Shown here: positions 26,916 through 36,300 of the stretch, piece after piece
Position numbering within the stretch: position 1 is the first letter of the stretch
Layout of the letters: each line of letters starts with the position of its first letter
Origin: Pelagomonas calceolata
Taxonomy: Eukaryota > Sar > Pelagophyceae > Pelagomonadales > Pelagomonadaceae
Direction of reading: 5' to 3'
Length of the DNA: 64,000 nucleotides
NCBI GenBank assembly: GCA_918797485.1
Contig: CAKKNE010000005.1
Span: 5,084,001-5,148,000 of the forward strand
The notes under the pieces: generated by a model
What the model was told of the DNA's origin: nothing
Databases searched by the model: none
The model's input: the letters and a program-made list of their open reading frames with translations, nothing else
Made by a program: the position numbers and the translations under genes

Positions 26916-29111
26916 ATGAGACCGCGCGCGCGCCAAATGGACCGCGCCAAGGTCCGCGAGGTCATGGACCTCACGCTCTGCACGGAGGCCCGCGCGCGCG
27001 CCGCCCTCGCCGCGGCCAACGGCGACCAGCGGGCCGCCGTCAACGAGGTCCTGTCGCCCACAACACCAAGCCTCCACGAGCGGACGCTCCAGGAGACACT
27101 GCGACGGCGCGGCCAGACCGCCGATGAGGCCTTTGCGGACCGGGACCTGCGCGAGGCGATGCAGAGAAGCCTAGGGTCCGGCCGGTCGGCCATAGAAGAG
27201 AGGGAGATGGTCGAGCGCTTGAGGTTGCACACGGACACGACGAGGGTCGAGGCGCGAGCGGCGCTTGTGGCCTGCGGCTGGCACGAGGGCCGCGCCGCGG
27301 AACAGTTGCTGCCGGCACAGATATACCTGAGCCCGCAGGACCGCCGGGCCGAGAAGATCCGCCAGGTGCGTGAGATCGCCCGCGTGGACGCGCGCTGGGC
27401 CGAGCTCGCGCTCGACGCGTGCGACGGCGACGCGGAGGCAGCTGTCGCGTTCGTCTGCGGCGGCATGTCGCCGCCATCCCAGCGCGCAGCGACGGCTTTG
27501 GACGAGTCGTCGTCCGTTCTGGCCGCTGCGCGGCGGGCGCGGGCCACGCCGCTCCCGGACCACGACGACCGCCCGGCGCCGCTCGCGACGCCCGCGTCGC
27601 CGGTCGTGAGGACAGCTCCCCCAACAACGGAACAGAACCTCGTGTCGCCCAAGGCCCTGGACGCCATTCCCGACGCCGACGTCGTCGCCCAGGCAGCCGC
27701 GGATTTGGAGCGGGCGCTGCGCGAGGCCGAGGGCCGCAAGCGCCGGCGCTCGCTCCCGTCGCCGGTGACGCCGCTGTCGCCCGAGCGCCGCGCCGCCTCG
27801 CTCGCGGCGGCCTCGACGACGCTCGCGGCGGCCTCGCTCGAAATGCAGCAGCGCCTTGACGCCGCGGCGGCGCGCGACGCCGCGAACGAGGCGCTCCAGG
27901 CGGAGCGGGACCGCAACCGCCGGGCGGCGCTCGCGGCTGCGGAACAACGGGCTAGGGAGGCGGCGGAAAAGCGCGTTGCGGCAGCTTTGCAGGTGCAGGC
28001 GGCGCACCGCGGTCGCAACGGTCGCGCTGCGTGTGTTGCGCGGCGCGAGGCCGCGGCGCTGCTCCTGGCTTGTGCACGACGCCGCCTGGACCGTGTGACT
28101 GCGCAAGCCGAGGCGGAGATGCGACGGGACGCTGGTGCGACTCTACGAGCGTGTGCGAGGCGGCGGCAGGATCGTTTGACCGCACGAGCCGAATTGTCGG
28201 CGCGGCGCGACGCGACCTTGATGTTGAGCTCCTGTGCGCGGCGGCACCAAGATCGTTTGACAGCGCGATTCGAAGCGGAGAGGCGACGTGACGCGGGCGA
28301 GACGTTAAGGGGATGCGCGAGGCGACGTCAGGATCGTTTAGCTGCGCAAGCGGAGGCCGAGAAGCGGCGGGGTGCAGCGGCGACGTTGGGCGCGTCCATG
28401 AGACAACGCCAAGCGCGCCTCGCCGCGCAAGCCGAGGCGGACAGGCGGCGCGAGGCTGCGTCGGCGCTCGGCGGCGGCGCGAAGTGCGCGCTCGCACGAC
28501 GGCGCGTCGCTGCCGAAAGGGAGCGGGCACTGGAGCGGCTCCGCCGGGAGGCGGACGCGGCCGCCGATCGGGCGCGGCGAGAGAACGCGGCGCGGGCTCG
28601 TGCTCTCGAGGCGGCCGTCGTCGTGGAGGCGCCACCAGCGAAGCCTGCCGTGGTAGTTGTGGAGACTCCTGCGGTGGAGACCGTCGTCCAGCCGGTCGAA
28701 CCGCCCCCACTCGTCGAGGAGACAACGACGCCCACGATCGAGGAGACGCCTATCGCCGTTGCGCCTGCCGAGCCTGTCGTGGAGCCGCGACCCGCGAAAG
28801 CGCCGCACCAGCTTGTGGAGCGCGTCCTGACGCAGCTGGCCAAGCCGGCGGTGTATCCGGGCAAAAAGACCGAGCCAGCCGCCGTCCCGAAGCAGCGGAG
28901 ACCGACGAACCCCCGCGGCCGCACCGTCGAGGCGCGGACCACTGCGCGGGAGCTCGACCCGTTGGAGCGGCTGCGACGCGCGGCGCGAAACGCGGCGCGC
29001 GAGAAGCGGGCCGCCGCGGGCTCGGCGCTCGTCGCCGTCCGCATGAGCTCGTCGCTCGACGGACGGTTCTCGGGCGATTTCGGCGGCCGCGTACCGATGC
29101 GCAAACTTTAG
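26916..29111 (+). CDS. UBA/UIM ubiquitin-binding protein with 27-residue repeats
   Basis: 731 residues from ATG 26916. Three UBA/CUE-like helical bundles: KVREVMDLTLCTEARARAAL (residues 12-47), EMVERLRLHTDTTRVEARAA (97-132) and KIRQVREIARVDARWAELAL (147-182), each ending in a GD/GxxxxAVxxxL-like helix. A UIM-like helix lies at 75-88 (DRDLREAMQRSL). After a Pro/Ser linker comes a long basic coiled region with an IQ-like motif (QVQAAHRGRNGRAA) and five tandem 27-residue repeats. The N-terminus suggests ubiquitin binding; the coiled half suggests a scaffold. I do not recognise an ortholog. Confidence 0.75.
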   Translation: MRPRARQMDRAKVREVMDLTLCTEARARAALAAANGDQRAAVNEVLSPTTPSLHERTLQETLRRRGQTADEAFADRDLREAMQRSLGSGRSAIEEREMVERLRLHTDTTRVEARAALVACGWHEGRAAEQLLPAQIYLSPQDRRAEKIRQVREIARVDARWAELALDACDGDAEAAVAFVCGGMSPPSQRAATALDESSSVLAAARRARATPLPDHDDRPAPLATPASPVVRTAPPTTEQNLVSPKALDAIPDADVVAQAAADLERALREAEGRKRRRSLPSPVTPLSPERRAASLAAASTTLAAASLEMQQRLDAAAARDAANEALQAERDRNRRAALAAAEQRAREAAEKRVAAALQVQAAHRGRNGRAACVARREAAALLLACARRRLDRVTAQAEAEMRRDAGATLRACARRRQDRLTARAELSARRDATLMLSSCARRHQDRLTARFEAERRRDAGETLRGCARRRQDRLAAQAEAEKRRGAAATLGASMRQRQARLAAQAEADRRREAASALGGGAKCALARRRVAAERERALERLRREADAAADRARRENAARARALEAAVVVEAPPAKPAVVVVETPAVETVVQPVEPPPLVEETTTPTIEETPIAVAPAEPVVEPRPAKAPHQLVERVLTQLAKPAVYPGKKTEPAAVPKQRRPTNPRGRTVEARTTARELDPLERLRRAARNAAREKRAAAGSALVAVRMSSSLDGRFSGDFGGRVPMRKL
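28071..28475 (+). repeat. Five 81-bp in-frame tandem repeats
   Basis: Five units of 27 codons inside the UBA/UIM gene (residues 386-520), each of the type CARRRQDRLTARAE, then RRDAGATLR. The units are diverged at DNA level but keep register. Confidence 0.75.
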
Positions 29112-29144
29112 TAGTGTGTTAAAATTTTCCAGACAGTCACGGTA

Positions 29145-29303
29145 TATGTATATGATTATTCCGAGGATGCGGGTCGACGGGAAGGGGAGGGTAGGACCGC
29201 ACCTTAGCCGAAGGAGCCGCGCCGCCGCTTCGCCAGGCGCCGCGCGATCGCCTCCTTGTGGCGCGCGGCGCTGTCGGCGCGGCTCTGCGTCCGCGCCGCC
29301 GCT
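29145..29303 (-). repeat. Duplicated 3' end of the giant receptor-like gene
   Basis: About 158 bp nearly identical to 33273-33430, in the same orientation. It starts with TGTATATGATTATTCCGAGG and runs through the last codons of the giant gene. On the minus strand it encodes SRADSAARHKEAIARRL, then AKRRRGSFG and stop. Only the tail of the gene is present, so it is a fragment, not a functional copy. Confidence 0.8.
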
Positions 29304-29352
29304 TCCCGGTGTTTCTGCTACTTCAGAATAGTACTTACTCGAGTAACCCCGC

Positions 29353-29942
29353 TCAGTCGTCGAGGAACATCATCTCGAACTCGCCGGCCTTGCTCTCGAG
29401 GCCCCCTTGATCAAGCGTCTCGAAGCGCGGCTCCGACCAATTGGGGTCGATGAAGACGAGCTGGCGGATATGGGGCGCGTCGAGCGCCCCCACGACCACG
29501 CGAACGTGGTCGCCGCAGACGAGCAAACCGGGCATGCGGTTCGGGACGCTGTAGTACTCGACTACGTCGTGCAGCACGTCGGACGCCGCGTCTACCCCTT
29601 CGTAAGAAAAGGTCGACGCCTCGATGCCCGCGTGGCCGAAGAGCACCTTCGCCTCGGGCGCGCCCAAGGACGCCAGCCGACCGCGGCGCCCGACCAACGG
29701 CTTGGGCGACCGCCCCACGATGAAGTCCTGTCCGTCGGGATCGAGACCGTCACCCCAGGCCGCCACTAGCGCCGCCTGTAGGTCCCTGATCGATGCGGCG
29801 TCGCCGTCCTCATCGACCAGGTGACGAGATCGTAGCGCCGCCTCGTGCGCTTCGCCGCGGTTCGCGACCGCGACCAGGACCATTTGGATCGCCGCATAAG
29901 AACAGCTCCACCAGTAGCGCTGGTGATATAGCGGAACCACGC
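29353..29942 (-). CDS. C78-peptidase-like (UFSP/ZUFSP family) C-terminal exon, possibly a gene remnant
   Basis: About 196 codons ending at TGA/TAG near 29353. It reads LYHQRYWWSCSYAAIQM, where the Cys after WWS fits the catalytic Cys of the C78 family (QYxxxYWWSCGYRNIQM), then SIRDLQAALVAAWGDG, an H in CGDHVRVVVGA and the DP in VFIDPNW, all in family order. C78 enzymes cleave Ufm1 or K63-linked ubiquitin. The exon follows a good acceptor (TTCTCCTATGCGCAG), but I find no first exon or ATG upstream, and the region lies inside the duplicated 29.1-33.4 kb block. It may be partial or broken. Confidence 0.6.
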
Positions 29943-30000
29943 CTGCGCATAGGAGAACGCCGGCGTGTAGCCTCGGGTCATCTCGCACTCTCCCTCGCAC

Positions 30001-30341
30001 GATTTGGGAAGTACGTCTCGGACCTCCCGGGCCAGCTCACGGTCGGCGAGAAGTTCCGAGACGCCCTCCGCGCTGCCGAGGGCAAGGCCTTCCCGCCTGC
30101 GACCGCGGACTACGATCCCCTCGCGAGACACGTCGCCGAGAGCATCGCCAACTACCTCCGGAACCCCATCAGAATGACCTCGACCGGCAACCTCGAGCAG
30201 TACGAGCTCGTCATCAACGAGCTCTTCGACTTCGCGAAGTACATCGTCGAAGAGTCCGCGAGACACACCCCTGTGGACCCCCCTCTCAATTTTGACGAGA
30301 CGATGTGGGACAGCCGCGACCACATCCTGGAGGACGGGTAA
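30001..30341 (+). CDS. Exon-like fragment, unknown product
   Basis: A 110-codon stretch with natural composition: YVSDLPGQLTVGEKFRDAL, then ADYDPLARHVAESIANYL, TGNLEQYELVINELFDFA and PPLNFDETMWDSRDHILEDG, then TAA. It contrasts with the random-looking frames around it. No convincing start or upstream exon lies on this strand, because the C78-like exon occupies the other strand. An internal ATG at 30174 is possible. The product is not recognised. It could be a terminal exon of a rearranged gene. Confidence 0.4.
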
Positions 30342-31286
30342 TTTTAATTTTTTGTCCTGGGCAGCGCACGAGCGTGTCGACGGGGAGGCGGGCGGTCGCC
30401 GCTTCGGCCGCGCGTCGCACCGGGCGTGACGACGAGAGGCGGTGTCGCGGCCCCGCGGTCCGACGAACCATCTATGTCTGGCCGCGACGCGGTCGACGCC
30501 AGGTCCCGCGCGGCGACCGCCGACGCTCGCGTAGGAACCGCACCGCGTCGCTTCGATCAGAAGCGGTCGCGTCCCGCCGCTCCAGGGCTTGGCGAAGGCT
30601 TCGGTGGCGCTCATCTATCGCTCTGGATGGCCGCGACGCGATCGACGATACGTCTTGCACGGCGGCTGGCGCTTTTCTCGGACGACACACATAGCATCAC
30701 GTCGAAGCAGACTGGAAGCCGTCAGGCGCGGCCTCGGCCTTCCACGGCCCCACGAATGCTATGGCGGTGCCCGAGCGCGTTCAGGGACACGTCGTCCTGA
30801 CGCACGGGCCAGCGCAGGCGCTCGTCGGCATCGCGCCGCACAGGCCGCGGGTCTAGGTATGCGCCGCGCCGGTCAGTCGATCGCTGCTCTCGGCGCCAGC
30901 GAGCGATGCGCACCGCGCGACACGGCGGTTTCGCGGACGAGTCCGCGCGTGGTAGTAATTGTCGAGGCGCCAGCGCGCAGCACGCTGGGACCTCTGCGCT
31001 GACGCAACCGATCGCTAAGCCGCCGCGGTGGCTGGGCTGCTGTGGCGTGCTGTTCAATCTCGCCAGCGCGGCAGCAGCGCTCGTCGCGACTGCGCGACGA
31101 GCTCAAGACCGAGCCGGAGCAGTGCTGGCTTGCGTTTTTTGAGAGATAATTGCACGAGTGTGGCGAGCACGGCCGCGAGAGCTTGCTGGCTAGTGTCTTT
31201 ACAGCACGCTAGCCCTGCTCCGGCGCAAGTTTCAGCTCTCGCGGAGTTTTGAGGGCATTCGAACAACAGTGGTAGCAGTTAACATT
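30342..31286. other. No supported gene
   Basis: 945 bp with short overlapping frames in all phases and no recognisable protein. A type A palindrome lies at 31189-31213, just ahead of the next gene's ATG. Confidence 0.45.
31189..31213 (+). promoter_or_regulatory. Recurring CTAG palindrome, type A
   Basis: GCTAGTGTCTTTACAG followed by CACGCTAGC. It lies 74 bp upstream of ATG 31287. Confidence 0.6.
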
Positions 31287-33208
31287 ATGGATCGCATCCG
31301 AGGCTGGTTCGGCGGCAAGCGCGGCGTCGACACCGAGGCGCCCACGCCGCCGCCCAAGCGCAAGGCCAAGGAGGCACCCAAGCCGGCGGAGCGGCACAAC
31401 ACGTTAGCCGCGTGCGTCGCCAAGGGGCCCGACGCCTACACCGTAACATTAGAAAACGGCACCATCGGCGGCGTCGGCGAGAAGGGCGGTCTGTCGGACG
31501 AGAAGCTGCGGCAAGAAGCGACCCGCTCGCGCGACGCGCCGGTGCCCACGACAAAAAGTCCGGTAGTCGACGCGAGCTGGGAGCAGCAGCCGCGCGTGCT
31601 GAACCCGGCCCTGCTCGGAGAAGGCCTGCCGGTCCCGGAGGGCACGTTCGCCGGCAAGAAATGGTACGAAAATCGCTGGTTGCCGTGGCAGTGGACCATC
31701 TACCTCCAAATGATGTACTGGGTGCAAAAGGCGCGCGGTGTCGTGCCCCAGTGCTGTTTATGTTTGGGCTTCATTAGCTTTTGTACTGCGGACGCGCTGG
31801 TGCGGTCGGTGCTTCGCTGCGCCTTTGGGACGCCGTTTCTATCTAACAATAGCGTCGTGCGGGTGGCTTGCCGGTGTCCCGCGCAACCGCCCGACGCGCC
31901 CATCACGCCGCCGCGCGCAGGTCGACCGTAGGTTGATGGAAGCGGCCGCAGATCGGGCCTGGGAGATGCGAAAGAAGTTTGATTTGAGGCCGGGCGTTAT
32001 TGTTAATGTTACTACTCCGGAGACGGCGGAAAAAGGCGTGTGGGTGGGGGAAGGTGGTGCGGGCAAGGCCGATTGCTACTCCTCTTATTGCACGGGCGAG
32101 GCCAAGCATACCCGCAATCACCTTAAAAGTCTACAATCGAAGGGCCTCGGCGGCATGGTTTATACCGACCTCATTGCGTCTCTGCAACGCGAAGGGGGCA
32201 CTGATGAAAAGTCAGCGCGCTTTGGCAATTTCGTCAAAGAGTGCGGCGCCTCGGAGATCTTCTGCGCCGACGACGTTGATGCAGAAGATGTTAGCTTAGC
32301 TTTGTGCGACGATGGAGCTGCCGGCGACGACGGTGTGGTCCAGCTCGTCCTGCCCGTGTGGTGTTCAGCGGCCGGCATGGAGGTCACGATGCGACTCACG
32401 ACCTGCGAGACGGCGGCGTCCTCCTATTTCACTTGTTTTTGTCGACATTTTTGTGATAGGTCGCGGGCTGGCCGACACGGTCGAGGAGCCGGACGCGGAG
32501 TACTGCGAAAGGATGTGCGCGGCCGTCGACGATATGATTGGGGGACGGGGGAGTCTCGCAGATAGGTACCGTCGGACGGGCCTGATCTACAACGAGAAAG
32601 ATCCCTCATCTAACGGCGAGCTTTCTTGGATTCTTGCCGCCTCCTATAGCTCGAAGAAGGACATGGGAGCATATGTTATCGCCTTAAATAGGGCGCGGAA
32701 CGGTTCACGAGCGCTGGTCGAGCAGACGAACGCGGCGTTGGAGGAGGTCGCCGCGGTGCAGGGCACCAATCTAGAGGCGCTGCGGGCCGACGCCCGCAAG
32801 AGAGAGATAGTAGTGAAGGAGGTGCGGCGCGTCGGCTTTGGCAACGTACCGAAGCAGGCCGGCTTCGGCAAAGATTTGAAAAGGGGCTTCAAGCGCTTCC
32901 TCGGGGATGTGACGAAGCGGCTGCGGTTGACTGGGTGCATGGGGTCCGCCAACACGACGGCCCACCATCCTCAGATCTTCACGGGGACCGCGGGGACCGC
33001 GCCGATGCCCCCGGCGGGGCCGCCGCCGGGATACGCGCTTCCGCCCGCGCCTGCCGCGGCGCCCGCGCCCGCGGCGCCTCAGACGCCGGGTCCGGGGGGT
33101 CCGCGGCGCTTCTCCACGCCGATGGGGCAGGACGCGGTCGACAACCAGCGGGGCCCGCCGCGGAACGCTCCGCCGTCGGCGCAGCGCAGCGCGTTCCAGA
33201 CGCCGTAG
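31287..33208 (+). CDS. Unknown protein, three exons; about join(31287..31739,31921..32404,32460..33208)
   Basis: Start ATG 31287 (MDRIRGWFGGKRG). Exon 1 is basic and has a Trp/Tyr-rich stretch (WYENRWLPWQWTIYLQMMYW). Exon 2 (VDRRLMEAAADRAWEMRKKF) and exon 3 (RGLADTVEEPDAEYCERMC, then RKREIVVKEVRRVGFGNV) look globular. The C-terminus is Pro/Gly/Ala-rich and probably disordered. Intron 1 ends at a clear CGCGCAG; its donor could be 31740 or 31743, both in phase. Intron 2 (32405-32459, 55 bp) is inferred as GC-AG, because only that join keeps both flanking frames. I recognise no family. It lies inside the block bounded by the 158-bp duplication. Confidence 0.55.
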
Positions 33209-33333
33209 TAGGCCGCTGAGAGATCGCCTGGGGCGTCGCCCTGTTGTAGTTAACTACTGTAAGCTCATGCCAGTGATATGTATATGATTATTCCGAGGAT
33301 GCGGGTCGACGGGAAGGGGAGGGACCACGCACC

Positions 33334-36300
33334 TTAGCCGAAGGAGCCGCGCCGCCGCTTCGCCAGGCGCCGCGCAATCGCCTCCTTGTGGCGCGCGGCG
33401 CTATCGGCGCGGCTCTGCGTCCGCGCCGCAGCCGCGCCGCGTTCCGCGGCGAGGAGCGTCTCGTAGGTCGCGTCGTCGTCGCCCGGAGCAGCTGCGGCCG
33501 CGGTTTCCTGGGGCGCGACCTTCCGTTCCTTTCGTTTCGGGAAGAGCCGCATGAGCAGCGAGACGCGGCGGCCGGTGTTGCGCACGGAGAAGTTCCTGTG
33601 CAGCGCCTTCAGCGCCCGGCTGCTGCTGATCTTTGCCGTTCGCAGCATGTGGCGCTGGGACCGCTGCTTCATGAGTTTGGAATGCGTCATCGTGTGATGG
33701 GCCTCGACTTTATGTAGCTTCTCGCTCGAGACGGCCCGGAAGATCTGGTAGAAGCGTTGTTGGGCCGCGGACGCCTTCCTGACTTCGGTATCGTGTATTT
33801 GTATCTCTACCAGAATGGAGACCTGTGCATGAATCAACCGGTGAGGCGTCGATGGCGTGGAGGTCATGATTGAGCCGTGGTGGAGACGCGGCGCGACAAT
33901 TTGATTTATGCACTGATCGAGACGTCGTTGCTCGACGGCTTGAACTCGTAGACGGCGTGTAGGTTAAAGGGGACCTGGCGCCGACAGATCTTGTTCTTAA
34001 GTTTTTTTAGCGTGAAGAGCGGGCTTGCCTATGCGCAAATCAATCAATGAGTCGGGTGCCGAGGAACCGGCACCGACGCCATCGAGCTGGCGTCGCGTCG
34101 ACGGCGCGGAGGCCACGATTCAGCAGACGCGCCGCAATGCTTTGGTTTGGGCACTGGGGCTCGCATCGAACGCCGCCTTGACGTCGCACATGGCCTGGGC
34201 CCCGGGGCACACGACCGTCGCGCGCAGCGCGTCGCGCACGAGCGCGCTGACGGGCTGCCACCCGGCGCCCTCCTCAGCCTGATGTTTCTTGGCAATTTCC
34301 GACTTCATCGCCTCGACCATGCGCTCGGCAGTCTTAATGGAGCCCTCCTCACTCACGACCTGTGCGCAAATCAACCAGTGAGTCGGCAATTCTTCACATG
34401 AGAATTTGATTTATGCACTGCTCGCGACGACCACAGCGCCCTCCACCTGCTTGGCGACGTCGGAGAGCGCCGCCGTCAGTGCAGGTAGGCAGGTAGCAGC
34501 GAAGATGCGGAGCAGGGGGGGCAGCACCGTCTGGTCGAGCGCGAGCTTGCCCTTGACGAGGATCTCGGCGTCGGCCTTGAGCGTCGCCTCAGAGGCGCAC
34601 GATTTCATCTGTGTGTGCAAACGAACCGGTCGCTTTCGAGAAGAGAGGGCTGAATCATTGATATAGGGCACTGGCCTCGACGGCAGCCACAACAGCCTCC
34701 GTGAGGTTGGTCCCGGCGCCGCCGCGCCAGATCAATCGCTGCTGAGGCTGTGGGTCGCTTCTCTCCGGGTTGAGCTCTTTGACCTGCCTCAGCACGTCAA
34801 GCAGATCCGGCGACAGCAGCTCCTCGGTGATGTAGTCTTCGAGCTCGTCCGCGCGCGCCTGCGCCTCGCACCGTAGCCAGGCCCAACGCGTCGGAACGAA
34901 GTCCTTGGCCTTTGCCCATTCCTCGTCGTCAACCTCGTCGTCGGCATCGTCGCCAGCTGCGTCGGGCGCAGGGCCGCGCGCGAGCTTGAACCGAGCCGGC
35001 CGTGGCGGCGCCGCGGCTTCGTCGACGTTGGCGGCTGCGTCAGGCGCTGACGGCGCGTCGGCCTCCGGCGCGGGCGCGAGCTTAAAGCGCGCTGGGCGCT
35101 GTGGCGCCCCGGCCGGCGCAGCGGCGACGGCTGCGCCTGGCGCGAGGAAGGCCGAGGCTCGTTCCACGCGGCGCTGCGCATCGCTTTTCGCCCGGGCGGC
35201 GACTCTGCGGTACCAGTGGCGGATGCGGTGCTGCTCGTGCGCTTCGATAAGCGGCTCGCGCCAGAATGTGTGCAAGGAACAAATTTGGCTCCGAAATATA
35301 CCCCACTGCGTATCAGCCTGTGTGAAACTCAACCACTGAGTCGGGTGCAACACCGCCCGCCATCGAGGAGACATTGCGTTGATGGCGTCGAGATCGACGC
35401 GATGATTCGAGACCAAGGCTCCGTGAAATTCAATTTATGCACTGGTATCAGCATTTGTGTCGCTCCAGGCGAAGTCCCCGAGATAGCCGTCGACGATGGC
35501 TTCGAAGGTCGCACTCTCGAGCAGGTGCCTGCGTAGGAAAACACCAACGTATATACCGAACGATTGTCAGCAAATCGAAACAAGTCGAAGGCTTTATCTT
35601 CTGCACCGGAAAGTGCTCGCCGCCCTCCGTGCACAACGTCTCGAACTCGAATCGGAAATTCTCCGTGCGCAGGCGGCGCCTGTGCGCAAATCAATCAGTG
35701 AGTTGGGTGCACGTCGATGGCGAGACGCGCCGCGACGATTTGATGTATGCGCTGGGCGGCGCCGAATGCGCGCGCAGAGCGTCCGGATCGGCTTCTCGTA
35801 GGCGTAGCGGCGCACCGCCAGGACCAGCACGAAAACCTGGGCCGCGACGAGCGCACCCGACCTATGCGGAAATCAAACGTTCGGGTGAATAAGCCCAAGA
35901 CGCCTCGTGCGAGGACGACAAGCACTCTCGTGCTGCATCAAGGCTGCCAGAATAATAAATAATACCTCCAGGCCGGCCTGACGCACTGTTGATTTCCGCA
36001 CTGCACCCGACACGATGCGGAGCTGCTCGAGCTTCAGTGTCTTCTGCGTGCAGCAGAGCGCCATGAAGAACGTCGACGTGACGAAGAACCAGGACGTGTG
36101 CGCGACCGTGTTCACCGCTGGCGACTGGAAAGGCTCGCCGTCGGCCTGTGTGGAAATCAAATTTTACCGCGCATTCGTGCTGAATCATCCGACGCACTGG
36201 TTGATTTCCACACAGCCGTCGACGATGGCCAGCGCATAGAGCAGCGAGATGACGAACGAGAGCACGAGTCGCATGCGCCGCGCCCCGGGCAGACAGACGA

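Noticed and set aside
31740-31920. Introner in intron 1 of the unknown gene
   Set aside because: GTCGTGCC and GTCGACCG match only 5 of 8, and no inverted ends are visible; treated as an ordinary intron.
29145-33430. Direct repeats read as LTRs of a retroelement
   Set aside because: The repeat contains the coding end of a host gene, lacks TG...CA ends, and no reverse transcriptase, integrase or capsid-like sequence lies between the copies.
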